A DNA stretch of 49,635 nucleotides from CAZYVD01 sp964651045 (GTDB lineage Bacteria; Zhuqueibacterota; QNDG01; DSAB01). The translations under genes and the position numbers were made by a program. Below, piece after piece: positions 7,453-15,853 of this stretch; within the stretch, counting starts at the first letter, position 1; each line of letters opens with the position of its first letter. The DNA lies in contig CAZYVD010000014.1 of NCBI GenBank assembly GCA_964651045.1, forward strand, positions 1 through 49,635, written 5' to 3'. The notes under the pieces were generated by a model. It was not told where the DNA came from. It worked only from the letters and a program-made list of their open reading frames with translations, and searched no databases.

Positions 7453-8763
7453 ATGAATAAGAAAAGAGTTATTATCATGGGTGCAGCAGGTCGCGATTTC
7501 CATAACTTTAATGTCTATTTTCGTGATAATGAGCAGTATGAGGTTGTTGCATTCACGGCTACTCAGATACCCGACATTGAAGGGAGAAAATATCCGAAAG
7601 AGCTGGCAGGTAAATTATATCCTGATGGTATTCCAATACTTGCAGAAGAAGAGCTGCCGGAGTTGATTAAAGAGAGAAATATCGATGAGGTCGTGTTTGC
7701 ATACAGCGATGTCTCACATGAATATATTGGACATCGAGCCGCAATTGTAAACAGTGCCGGAGCAGACTTTGTTCTTATGGGAGCAAAAAGGACAATGCTA
7801 AAGGCAAAGGTGCCGGTGATAGCAATATGTGCGGTAAGGACGGGATGCGGAAAGAGTCAGACAACAAGGCGTGTGAGTGAGATTTTGAAGAACAAGCGTA
7901 AGAAGGTTGTTGCAATCAGACACCCAATGCCCTACGGTGATCTGGCCAAACAAGCAGTACAGAGATTTGAAAAATATGTTGATCTGGAGTCTCATAAATG
8001 TACAATTGAGGAGATGGAAGAGTATGAACCTCATCTGGATATGGGCAACATAATTTATGCAGGTGTAGATTATGGAGCAATACTCGAAAGAGCAGAAAAG
8101 GAGTGTGACATAATACTCTGGGATGGAGGTAACAATGACACCTCTTTTTATAAGCCGGATCTTTTAATAGTTGTTGCAGATCCGCACAGGGCTGGCCATG
8201 AACTAAAGTACTATCCGGGTGAGACAAATCTCCGCATGGCAGATGTTATTGTTATAAATAAAATTGACACAGCAGACAATGAATGTATAGATATGATTCG
8301 AAAAAATATAAGTAAAGTCAATCCAGATGCCGTTGTAATCGAGGCAGCATCTCCTCTTCATGTAGAGAATCCAGATGTAATTCGGGGGAAACGCGTTCTC
8401 GTTATAGAAGATGGGCCAACGCTTACTCATGGAGAGATGACCTATGGCGCTGGCGTGGTTGCAGCACAGAAGTATGGAGCAGAAGAGATAGTCGATCCAA
8501 GACCATGGGTAAAGGGTACAATAGAACAAACATTTAAAAAATATCCAGGCATAGGAAAACTTCTTCCCGCAATGGGATACGGAGAGCAGCAGGTCAAGGA
8601 CCTTGAAAAGACCGTAAATAGTGTAGATTGTGATGCAGTAGTAATCGGTACTCCGATCGATCTTACAAGGATAATAAAAATAAACAAACCCTCTGTTCGT
8701 GTTCAGTACAAGCTTCAAGAAATTGGGGAGCCTACACTAGAAGATGTACTCGAAAAATTCTAA
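7453..8763 (+). CDS. COG2403 GTPase, cyclic 2,3-diphosphoglycerate synthetase-like
   Basis: A 436-residue protein matching the family annotated after CpgS of Methanothermus. An N-terminal Rossmann-like domain (about 1-115) is followed by a P-loop domain with GCGKSQT at 131-137, a D-G-G-N-N-D segment, and V-I-N-K-I-D serving as a nucleotide-specificity motif. CpgS makes cyclic 2,3-bisphosphoglycerate, a thermoprotectant, from 2,3-bisphosphoglycerate and ATP. Most bacterial members are untested and the name should not be taken as a function. A strong AGGAGG site precedes the ATG. Its last 20 bp overlap the start of the carbamate kinase gene, so the two products are probably made together and may act on the same acyl-phosphate or carbamoyl-phosphate chemistry. 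That link is inference. Confidence 0.8.
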   Translation: MNKKRVIIMGAAGRDFHNFNVYFRDNEQYEVVAFTATQIPDIEGRKYPKELAGKLYPDGIPILAEEELPELIKERNIDEVVFAYSDVSHEYIGHRAAIVNSAGADFVLMGAKRTMLKAKVPVIAICAVRTGCGKSQTTRRVSEILKNKRKKVVAIRHPMPYGDLAKQAVQRFEKYVDLESHKCTIEEMEEYEPHLDMGNIIYAGVDYGAILERAEKECDIILWDGGNNDTSFYKPDLLIVVADPHRAGHELKYYPGETNLRMADVIVINKIDTADNECIDMIRKNISKVNPDAVVIEAASPLHVENPDVIRGKRVLVIEDGPTLTHGEMTYGAGVVAAQKYGAEEIVDPRPWVKGTIEQTFKKYPGIGKLLPAMGYGEQQVKDLEKTVNSVDCDAVVIGTPIDLTRIIKINKPSVRVQYKLQEIGEPTLEDVLEKF

Positions 8764-9709
8764 TGTTAGTGAAACGATAGTCGTTGCTCTTGGTGGTAAT
8801 GCCATAAGCCGTGAGTTTGAGGAAGGAAACATATATCAGCAGTTTGCCAATACACGCAGGAGTCTGGTTGGTGTTGTCGATATGATAGCCGACGGCTTGA
8901 ACGTTATTATTACACATGGAAATGGCCCCCAGGTCGGCAATGCGCTGATCAGAGTTGAAGAGGCACGTCATATTGTTCCACCCATACCGCTTGGAGTACT
9001 AGTTGCAGACACAGAGGGTGGTATGGGATATATGATTGAGCAATCCCTTCAGAATCTCCTGATAAGAAAGGGAATATCAAAGAGAGTTGTAACCATCCTT
9101 ACACAGGTTGTTGTTGATAAAAACGATCCGTCAATTCTCGATCCTACAAAATTTGTTGGTCCATTTTTCAATGAGAATGAGGTCGAGAAGATTCAAAAAG
9201 AGAGAAGATGGCAGCTTAAGAAGGATTCAGACAGAGGATGGAGACGAGTTGTTCCCTCACCTCTTCCTGTTGAGATAGTTGAATATCAGACAATTCGAAA
9301 TCTTGTTAATGATGGTGTTGTTGTTATTGCATGTGGGGGAGGTGGAATACCAGTATATATTGAGGACGATGGAACCTATGAAGGGATAGATGGCGTAATA
9401 GACAAGGACAGAGCATCGGCAGTACTCGGCATCAATATTGGTGCGCAGAAACTTTTTATATTAACAGCTGTAGAAAAGGTCGCCTTGAATTTTGGCACAA
9501 AGGATCAGAAAGATATAGATAAGATGACGGTTATGGAAGCCAAAAGATATTTTGATGAGGGACATTTTCCGGCCGGGAGCATGGGTCCAAAGATTGAGGC
9601 TGCCATACAGTTCATCGAGGGAGGGGGCAAAGAGGTTCTCATAACTTCCATAGAGAAGTTGGGAGAGGCGCGCAGAGGAATGACAGGAACTAAGATTGTA
9701 CCATCTTAA
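8744..9709 (+). CDS. arcC: carbamate kinase
   Basis: A 321-residue amino-acid-kinase-fold enzyme with the carbamate kinase signatures: V-V-A-L-G-G-N-A near the N-terminus, H-G-N-G-P-Q-V-G-N, a central R-x-V-V-P-S-P-x-P segment, A-C-G-G-G-G-I-P, the V-I-D-K-D-R-A-S-A block, and F-P-A-G-S-M-G-P-K-I-E-A near the end. It transfers phosphate from carbamoyl phosphate to ADP, giving ATP, ammonia and CO2, and usually works in the energy-yielding direction in arginine, purine or agmatine breakdown. None of the usual partners (arginine deiminase, ornithine or oxamate carbamoyltransferase) is nearby. The only in-frame start that keeps the N-terminal strand is the ATG at 8744, inside the upstream gene. 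Confidence 0.94.
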   Translation: MYSKNSNVSETIVVALGGNAISREFEEGNIYQQFANTRRSLVGVVDMIADGLNVIITHGNGPQVGNALIRVEEARHIVPPIPLGVLVADTEGGMGYMIEQSLQNLLIRKGISKRVVTILTQVVVDKNDPSILDPTKFVGPFFNENEVEKIQKERRWQLKKDSDRGWRRVVPSPLPVEIVEYQTIRNLVNDGVVVIACGGGGIPVYIEDDGTYEGIDGVIDKDRASAVLGINIGAQKLFILTAVEKVALNFGTKDQKDIDKMTVMEAKRYFDEGHFPAGSMGPKIEAAIQFIEGGGKEVLITSIEKLGEARRGMTGTKIVPS

Positions 9710-9730
9710 AATAAACAGTGAGGAATCAAT

Positions 9731-10150
9731 ATGAAACAGCGAACACTTCTCAATATTAAGCCAGATGCAGTTGAGAAAAATCTTATTGGTGAGATAATCA
9801 GAAGAGTTGAGGAAAGAGGATACAGGATCGTGGCAATTGATAAGCGGAGGTTAACCAGAGAAGAAGCAGAGGCTTTTTATGCTGTACATAAAGGTAAGCC
9901 ATTTTTTGATGAACTGGTCGAATTTATCAGTTCTGGCCCATGCGTACCAATGGTTGTTGAGGGGGATGATGTCATTGCAGGCATACGGGAACTTATAGGA
10001 GCCACAGATCCTGCAAAGGCTGATGATGGAACCATAAGAAAGGATTTTGCAGAGAGCATTACACGTAACAGCGTACATGCCTCTGATGGTCCAGATACGG
10101 CAAGGCAGGAAATAGGATTTTTCTTTTGTCAAAGAAAATTAATAGATTAG
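9731..10150 (+). CDS. ndk: nucleoside-diphosphate kinase
   Basis: A 139-residue NDP kinase of normal length. It has the K-P-D-A loop near residue 11 and the active-site histidine H116 in the N-S-V-H-A-S-D motif, which carries the phosphate between nucleoside triphosphates and diphosphates. It would balance NTP pools, for example using GTP or ATP made by the succinyl-CoA synthetase later in the window. The ATG has a GAGGA site 6-7 nt upstream. It is 21 bp after arcC and 32 bp before the malic enzyme gene, so probably in the same transcript. Confidence 0.95.
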   Translation: MKQRTLLNIKPDAVEKNLIGEIIRRVEERGYRIVAIDKRRLTREEAEAFYAVHKGKPFFDELVEFISSGPCVPMVVEGDDVIAGIRELIGATDPAKADDGTIRKDFAESITRNSVHASDGPDTARQEIGFFFCQRKLID

Positions 10151-10182
10151 ATGTAATCAGAATTTAGAAGGAGCGAAAAATA

Positions 10183-12435
10183 ATGGCTATAAGGAAGGAA
10201 GATGCACTTGAGTATCACAATGGTGACCGGCCGGGTAAACTAGAAGTTGTGGCAACAAAGCCGTGTGTAACACAGAGGGATCTGTCTCTGGCATATACGC
10301 CAGGGGTTGCAGAACCGTGTTTAGAAATTAAAAGGAGGCCCCTTGATGTATTTAAGTATACAAACAGGGGCAATCTTGTGGCTGTTGTTTCAAATGGAAG
10401 TGCTGTCCTGGGTCTCGGTAATATAGGTGCACTGGCAGGAAAACCAGTAATGGAGGGTAAGGGCGTACTGTTCAAGAGGTTTGCCGATATCGATGTATAC
10501 GATATTGAGATTGACACCGATGATCCTGATGAAATGATACGAGCAGTTAAGCTCTTAGAGCCGACATTTGGTGGAGTGAATCTGGAAGATATTAAGGCAC
10601 CCGAATGTTTTTATATAGAAGAGACTCTTAGAGAACAGATGAATATTCCAGTCTTCCATGATGATCAGCATGGAACGGCAATAATTGTGGGGGCTGCCTT
10701 GCTAAATGCCCTAGAACTTGTTAAAAAAGATATCGATAAGGTTAGAGTAGTATTCAGCGGTGCTGGTGCTGCAGGTATTGCTGTTGCAAACATGATAATG
10801 GCACTTGGGGTGAAGAAGGAAAACATAATAATGGCCGATGTTAATGGTGTCATCTACAAGGGACGAACAGAGGGGATGAATAAATATCTTGAAAAATTTG
10901 CGGCAGATACAAATAAGAGGACACTTAAAGAGATTATGGAGGGGGCAGATGTTTTCATAGGAGTTTCTGTCGGGGGAATTGTAACAAAGGATATGATTAA
11001 GAGTATGAATGATAATCCCATTGTTTTTGCACTTGCAAATCCTGATCCTGAGATTACATATGATGATGCAAGGAGCGTGCGTGACGATGTGATAATGGCA
11101 ACTGGAAGATCCGACTATCCGAATCAGGTGAATAATGTTCTAGGATTTCCATTTATTTTCAGAGGGGCACTGGATGTTAGGGCTACAACTATTAATGAAG
11201 AAATGAAGGTTGCGGCCTCACGGGCGTTGGCAGACCTTGCAAAACAGGATGTTCCAGATTCTGTTATTCAGGCATATGGAGGCATACATTTTCGCTTTGG
11301 ACCCGAATATATACTTCCAAAGCCCCTTGATCCGAGAGTTCTCATTTGGGAGGCATCGGCAGTTGCTAAGGCAGCAATGGAATCGGGTGTTGCGAGAAAT
11401 GAGGTTGATATCGAGGAGTATAAGATCAGTCTTGAAAACAGGCTCGGACGAAGTTATGAAGTAATAAGGGTAGTACTCAACAAGGCGAAATCGGCTCCAA
11501 AGAGGATAGTCTATCCAGAGGGCGAATATGAGAAGGTTTTAAGGAGTGCACATATAGTAATAGAGGAGAAAATAGCAGAGCCAATTCTTCTTGGCAATGA
11601 GGAGAAGATCAGAGAGAGTGCAAAGAGACTTCGGCTTAATCTCGAGAATGCAACGATCATAAATCCCGCAGAGTCGAGTCAATTTAAAAGGTACTGTAAG
11701 GAGTACTATATTCTTAGGCAGCGTCACGGTATTACACAGATTGATGCCGAGCGTTTGATAAGGCGTCCAAATTATTTTGGAACTATGATGGTATATTTAC
11801 AGGAAGCGGATGGTTTTGTAGGAGTATCGCTGAATTATCAGGATGAAATAAGACCTGCACTTGAGATTATCAAAACAAAAGAAGAGGATGGCAAGGCAGC
11901 AACTCTTCACATAATGATCTTCAAAAAGAAAGTATATTTTCTGGCCGATACGGGTGCAATCATAGATCCCACTGCTGAAGAACTCGCCGAGATTGCAATT
12001 CAGAGTGCAAAGGTCGTACGTTTATTTGATATGGAGCCGCGGATAGCGATGCTTTCATTTTCCAATTTTGGAAGCACTGATCATCCTGTTACCCGCAAGG
12101 TGCAGGAGGCGGTAAGAATAGCTCTTAAAAGAGAGCCGGATTTGATGATAGATGGTGAGATGCAGGGTGATACAGCAGTTGTTCCTGAAATAATTGAGGA
12201 GATGTTTCCATTCAGCAGATTGCGGGGAGGTGCGAATGTTTTAATTTTTCCTGAGCTTCAGTCTGGAAACATTGCAATGAATCTGCTGAAAAGGCTCGGA
12301 GGAGCAGAGTCGATAGGCCCAATTCAGATTGGTCTGGCCAGTCCAGTTCATGTGATTCGAAAAACAGCAACGGTAGAGGAGATTGTCAGGCTTACAGCAT
12401 TTGCAGTTGTAGATGCCCAGAAATGGCTTATATAA
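10183..12435 (+). CDS. maeB: MaeB-type malic enzyme with phosphotransacetylase-like C-terminal domain
   Basis: A 750-residue fusion. The N-terminal malic enzyme half (about 1-410) has Y-T-P-G-V-A-E-P with the catalytic tyrosine, the G-K-x-V-L-F-K region, D-I-K-A-P-E-C metal ligands, H-D-D-Q-H-G-T-A, and a Rossmann G-A-G-A-A-G. It converts malate to pyruvate and CO2 with NAD(P)+. The C-terminal half (about 430-750) has the phosphotransacetylase fold, but it carries the MaeB variants G-S-T-D-H-P and S-P-V-H-V and lacks the D-L-S-R-G ending of true Pta. It is therefore probably the acetyl-CoA-sensing regulatory domain, not an enzyme. A strong AAGGAG site precedes the ATG. The malate dehydrogenase pair and LarA follow, making this a malate-handling block. 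Confidence 0.94.
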   Translation: MAIRKEDALEYHNGDRPGKLEVVATKPCVTQRDLSLAYTPGVAEPCLEIKRRPLDVFKYTNRGNLVAVVSNGSAVLGLGNIGALAGKPVMEGKGVLFKRFADIDVYDIEIDTDDPDEMIRAVKLLEPTFGGVNLEDIKAPECFYIEETLREQMNIPVFHDDQHGTAIIVGAALLNALELVKKDIDKVRVVFSGAGAAGIAVANMIMALGVKKENIIMADVNGVIYKGRTEGMNKYLEKFAADTNKRTLKEIMEGADVFIGVSVGGIVTKDMIKSMNDNPIVFALANPDPEITYDDARSVRDDVIMATGRSDYPNQVNNVLGFPFIFRGALDVRATTINEEMKVAASRALADLAKQDVPDSVIQAYGGIHFRFGPEYILPKPLDPRVLIWEASAVAKAAMESGVARNEVDIEEYKISLENRLGRSYEVIRVVLNKAKSAPKRIVYPEGEYEKVLRSAHIVIEEKIAEPILLGNEEKIRESAKRLRLNLENATIINPAESSQFKRYCKEYYILRQRHGITQIDAERLIRRPNYFGTMMVYLQEADGFVGVSLNYQDEIRPALEIIKTKEEDGKAATLHIMIFKKKVYFLADTGAIIDPTAEELAEIAIQSAKVVRLFDMEPRIAMLSFSNFGSTDHPVTRKVQEAVRIALKREPDLMIDGEMQGDTAVVPEIIEEMFPFSRLRGGANVLIFPELQSGNIAMNLLKRLGGAESIGPIQIGLASPVHVIRKTATVEEIVRLTAFAVVDAQKWLI

Positions 12436-12455
12436 GGCAATGGTAAAATATTTAC

Positions 12456-12486
12456 TTGATTTTAATGAGAGAATTTTGTATGTAAT
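12456..12486 (+). promoter_or_regulatory. possible promoter before the malate dehydrogenase pair
   Basis: In the 102-bp gap after the malic enzyme, TTGATT (12456-12461) and TGTAAT (12481-12486) stand 19 bp apart. The fit to a sigma-70 promoter is moderate. The gap is AT-rich throughout, so chance matches are likely. Confidence 0.25.
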
Positions 12487-12537
12487 TAAAGAGTTTTTTT
12501 CTCTCTCTACCTTATTATTAAATAAGAGGAGGATAAT

Positions 12538-13485
12538 GTGAACAAGGTAACAATTATTGGAGCCGGTAATGTGGGCACTGCTGCTGCCTTTTATCTTGCT
12601 GAGAAGAGAGTTGCTAATGTAATGCTGATAGATATTGTCGAGGGAAGGGCCAAGGGTAAGGCCCTTGATCTTATGGAGGCTGCACCAATAAGGGCTTATG
12701 ATGTCAAGATAGAGGGATCGGATGATTTCAGCTCAATAAAGGGATCTAAAGTCGTGGTTATTGCAGCAGGCATGGTGCGCAAACCAGAAATGCTCAGGCT
12801 CGATCTGCTGGAGCAGAACATGAAGGTCATGGATGAGCTCATAAAGGTGATAAAAAAGTATGAGCCAAACGCAATAATAATCAATCTGACCGAGCCGGTC
12901 GATACAATGACATATTATATAATCAAGGCAGGAGGCTTTAATCCCTCCAGGGTACTTGGAGTGTCGGGTGTTCTGGATTCCACACGCTTCAGAGAATTTA
13001 TTGCACAGGAATTGGACGTGTCCAGTATGAATACAACTGCAATCATATTGGGAGGACATCATGATTACATGGTAATTATGCCGCGATATGCGAGAGTTGA
13101 AGGAATTCCAATCACAGAGCTGCTGCCGCCAGAAAAAGTCGAGAAGCTTATTGAAAGAACTAGAAGAGCCGGTACAGAAATAGTTGAAAGCCTCAAGAGT
13201 GGAAGTGCATCTAATGCTCCTGGAGCAGCGGTTGCAGAGATGGTTGAAGCGATAGTTCGCGATTCAAGAAGGATAATATGTGCGGCCTCTTATCTCAATG
13301 GTGAGTATGGCCATAAGGACATTTGTCTCGGTGTTCCTGTACTCTTGAGTAAGAATGGGATCGAAAAGATAATAGAACTTGAGCTTACACTATCTGAAAA
13401 AGAGGCTTTTGATAAGTCTGCGGCAGTCGTTAAGAATGCCATCAAATCGTTGGATATTGACACAGAGAAGAAGAAGGAGGGCTAA
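12538..13485 (+). CDS. malate dehydrogenase paralogue with altered active site
   Basis: A 315-residue LDH/MDH-fold protein, GTG start with AGAGGAGG 5 nt upstream. G-A-G-N-V-G at 8-13 and D32 after the second strand indicate NAD binding. Aligned residue for residue with the next gene, it keeps R81, R87, D147, R150 and catalytic H174, but the mobile-loop motif P-G-M-S-R-D becomes P-E-M-L-R-L (G84E, S86L, D88L). The cofactor and substrate-side N119 becomes E, and the G-G-H-G-D-S motif becomes G-G-H-H-D-Y. The changes cluster at the active site, while the fold is intact. It may act on another 2-hydroxyacid, or be a regulatory partner of the canonical enzyme encoded 2 bp downstream. Confidence 0.85.
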   Translation: MNKVTIIGAGNVGTAAAFYLAEKRVANVMLIDIVEGRAKGKALDLMEAAPIRAYDVKIEGSDDFSSIKGSKVVVIAAGMVRKPEMLRLDLLEQNMKVMDELIKVIKKYEPNAIIINLTEPVDTMTYYIIKAGGFNPSRVLGVSGVLDSTRFREFIAQELDVSSMNTTAIILGGHHDYMVIMPRYARVEGIPITELLPPEKVEKLIERTRRAGTEIVESLKSGSASNAPGAAVAEMVEAIVRDSRRIICAASYLNGEYGHKDICLGVPVLLSKNGIEKIIELELTLSEKEAFDKSAAVVKNAIKSLDIDTEKKKEG

Positions 13486-13487
13486 TC

Positions 13488-14423
13488 ATGAAGAAGGTAA
13501 CAGTGATTGGTAGCGGTAACGTGGGAGCCACATCGGCTCTTTATATTGCAGAGAAACGTCTTGCAGATGTAGTCCTCATCGATATTATAGAAGGGCTTGC
13601 TTATGGTAGAGCACTGGACTCTGTTGAGGCGGCTCCAATAAGGCATTATGATGTCCGAATCGAAGGAACAACAGACTTCTCCAAGATGGTAGATTCTGAT
13701 GTGGTAGTAGTAACAGCAGGCAAGGCAAGAACACCTGGAATGTCAAGAGACGATCTTCTTCAGATAAATGCCAAGATAATTTCATCTGTTTCAAAAGAGA
13801 TTGCTCGATATGCTCCTAATGCAATTCTTATAATGGTTTCAAATCCTTTAGATGTTATGTGTTATGAGGCTCTGAAGGTGACTGGTTTTGCATTAAAGAG
13901 AGTTGTGGGGATGGCAGGAGTTCTTGATTCAACACGTTTCAGATATTTTTTAGCCGATAGACTTGGAGTGAATGTAAGCGATACAACGGCACTCGTTCTG
14001 GGTGGGCATGGCGATTCGATGGTGCCCCTGCCGAGGTATACAACGATTGGTGGCATTCCTATAACAGAACTTCTTTCAAAGGACGATATTGAAAAACTTG
14101 TTGAGAGAACAAGGAAGGGCGGTGCAGAGATAGTCTCCTATTTAAAGACAGGAAGTGCTTTCTGGGCACCTGCAGCAGCCGTTACAGAGATGGTAGAGTG
14201 CATTGTTCGGGACAAAATGCGGATACTTCCATGTTCGGCATATCTGAGAGGCGAGTATGGAATAGATGGGCTGTTTGTAGGTGTTCCTGTTAAATTGGGT
14301 AAGAATGGAGTGGAAGAGATAATCGAACTTTCACTGACAAAAGAGGAGAATGAGGCATTAAAGAATTCGGCTGCAAAGGTAAAGGAAATAATTGAGAAGT
14401 TGGAAGACATGCGCTTGATTTAA
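13488..14423 (+). CDS. mdh: NAD-dependent malate dehydrogenase
   Basis: A 311-residue LDH-like malate dehydrogenase with every canonical element: G-S-G-N-V-G at 8-13, D32 for NAD, A-R-T-P-G-M-S-R-D-D-L at 80-90 with both substrate arginines R81 and R87, V-S-N-P-L-D at 117-122, D147-S-T-R150, and G-G-H-G-D with catalytic H174. It interconverts malate and oxaloacetate. The loop residue and surrounding sequence favour malate over lactate. Its ribosome site AAGGAGG lies in the last codons of the upstream paralogue. Its stop overlaps the larA start as TAATG. Paired with its altered sister, it forms a tandem duplication whose copies have clearly diverged. Confidence 0.93.
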   Translation: MKKVTVIGSGNVGATSALYIAEKRLADVVLIDIIEGLAYGRALDSVEAAPIRHYDVRIEGTTDFSKMVDSDVVVVTAGKARTPGMSRDDLLQINAKIISSVSKEIARYAPNAILIMVSNPLDVMCYEALKVTGFALKRVVGMAGVLDSTRFRYFLADRLGVNVSDTTALVLGGHGDSMVPLPRYTTIGGIPITELLSKDDIEKLVERTRKGGAEIVSYLKTGSAFWAPAAAVTEMVECIVRDKMRILPCSAYLRGEYGIDGLFVGVPVKLGKNGVEEIIELSLTKEENEALKNSAAKVKEIIEKLEDMRLI

Positions 14424-15829
14424 TGGAGAACAGAAAACCTGATTGGAGGCATGAGAGATTAATGCGAATTGAGATTCCTTATGGACGTGATTTTATAGAG
14501 GCATACATAAATGACGAAAATTTTGGTGAAATGGTCTACCCCAATAAAGTAGAAATAGGTGATGAGACAGAAACCCTGATGAAGGCCCTGGAGAATCCTA
14601 TTGCGTCTAAATCCTTTGATGAATTTCTCGATGATGCCAAGGATATTCTTTTTATTGTAAATGACGGAACCAGGCCCACACCAACGGCCAAGGTTTTAGA
14701 TATTATTCATCACAAAATAAAAGATAGAGATATTCGATTCATAATTGCTACAGGATGCCACAGACCACCTACAGAAGAGGAACTTCAGGAGATTTTCGGA
14801 AGACATTTAGATGAGTTCAGAGATAGGATTCATGTGCATGACGCAAAGAATGACGAAATGGTCTTCCTTGGAGTGTCCAAGAATGGAACAGAGATGGAGG
14901 TAAACAGGCTTGGAGTAGAGGCGCACAAGATCATAATAATAGGATCTGTAGAGCCGCACTATTTTGCTGGATACACGGGCGGCCGAAAGGCCTTCCTGCC
15001 GGGAATAGCCTCCTACAAGACGATCGAACAAAATCACAAACTTGCACTCAAAATGAGTGCTCAGGCCATGGTTCTGGAGGGCAATCCTGTTCATGAGGAT
15101 ATGGAAGATGCAATCAAGACAATAAAAGATAAAGAAATTTTTTCTATAATGACCGTTCTTGATCGGGATGACAGGATTTATGCTGCAACAGCAGGAGACA
15201 TTACAGAGTCGCTGATGGCTGCAATCGAGAGTTCACATGAGGTCTTTTCTGTTGAGATTAAGGAAAAGGCCGATATTGTTGTAGCGGTTGCCCCGCACCC
15301 GATGGATGTAGATCTCTATCAATCTCAAAAAGCGCTCGATAACGCAAAACTTGCCCTGAATCAGAATGGGATACTTATATTGGTCTCAAGATGCAGAAGC
15401 GGTGTGGGGCATGACACCTTTGTAAAATTGCTGTCAAGTGCAAAAGATCCACAGGATGCACTTGATAAGATTGAGGAAGAGTATGTTCTTGGTTATCACA
15501 AGGCAGCAAAGATGGCAGAGATTGCAAGGTGGGCTCAGATGTGGGCAGTAACCAGTATAGATCATGACCTTATGAGGTCGATATTTATAAAACCTTTCTG
15601 GTCCATCCAACAGGCACTTGATGCTGCAGTTGCGGAGAAGGGAAGGGAGAAGATACTGTTCATGATGGCTGCAAGTATGACCGTTCCGCGATTGAGAAAG
15701 CGTTTGATAATGAAACCAAGACGTTATATATTTGGAATTTCTGATACCAGGACCGATCTAAATAAAAAGGAGTCTGTGAAACTTCCTGAAGAAGACAGGA
15801 TGATTGCATCGCTCATGGAGAGCAGATAG
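14423..15829 (+). CDS. LarA-family nickel-pincer 2-hydroxyacid racemase
   Basis: A 468-residue LarA/DUF2088 protein. The residues that hold the nickel-pincer cofactor in lactate racemase are present with a constant offset of five: H113 in G-C-H-R, H179 in E-P-H-Y-F-A-G-Y, and K189 in G-G-R-K. The N-D-G-T-R-P-T-P block at 80-87 and a second histidine pair near H137/H139 are also family features. Characterised relatives racemise lactate, malate and other 2-hydroxyacids. Here it follows malic enzyme and two malate dehydrogenases, so D/L-malate is the most attractive substrate (inference). LarB, LarC and LarE, needed to make the cofactor, are not in the window. The start overlaps the mdh stop (TAATG), implying coupling. 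Confidence 0.88.
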   Translation: MENRKPDWRHERLMRIEIPYGRDFIEAYINDENFGEMVYPNKVEIGDETETLMKALENPIASKSFDEFLDDAKDILFIVNDGTRPTPTAKVLDIIHHKIKDRDIRFIIATGCHRPPTEEELQEIFGRHLDEFRDRIHVHDAKNDEMVFLGVSKNGTEMEVNRLGVEAHKIIIIGSVEPHYFAGYTGGRKAFLPGIASYKTIEQNHKLALKMSAQAMVLEGNPVHEDMEDAIKTIKDKEIFSIMTVLDRDDRIYAATAGDITESLMAAIESSHEVFSVEIKEKADIVVAVAPHPMDVDLYQSQKALDNAKLALNQNGILILVSRCRSGVGHDTFVKLLSSAKDPQDALDKIEEEYVLGYHKAAKMAEIARWAQMWAVTSIDHDLMRSIFIKPFWSIQQALDAAVAEKGREKILFMMAASMTVPRLRKRLIMKPRRYIFGISDTRTDLNKKESVKLPEEDRMIASLMESR

Positions 15830-15853
15830 GGAATCCAATTTATAAGACAATTT

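Noticed and set aside
11470..12435. Active phosphotransacetylase domain to pair with AckA
   Set aside because: The domain has MaeB-type variants and lacks the D-L-S-R-G ending and other Pta signatures, so a regulatory role is more likely.
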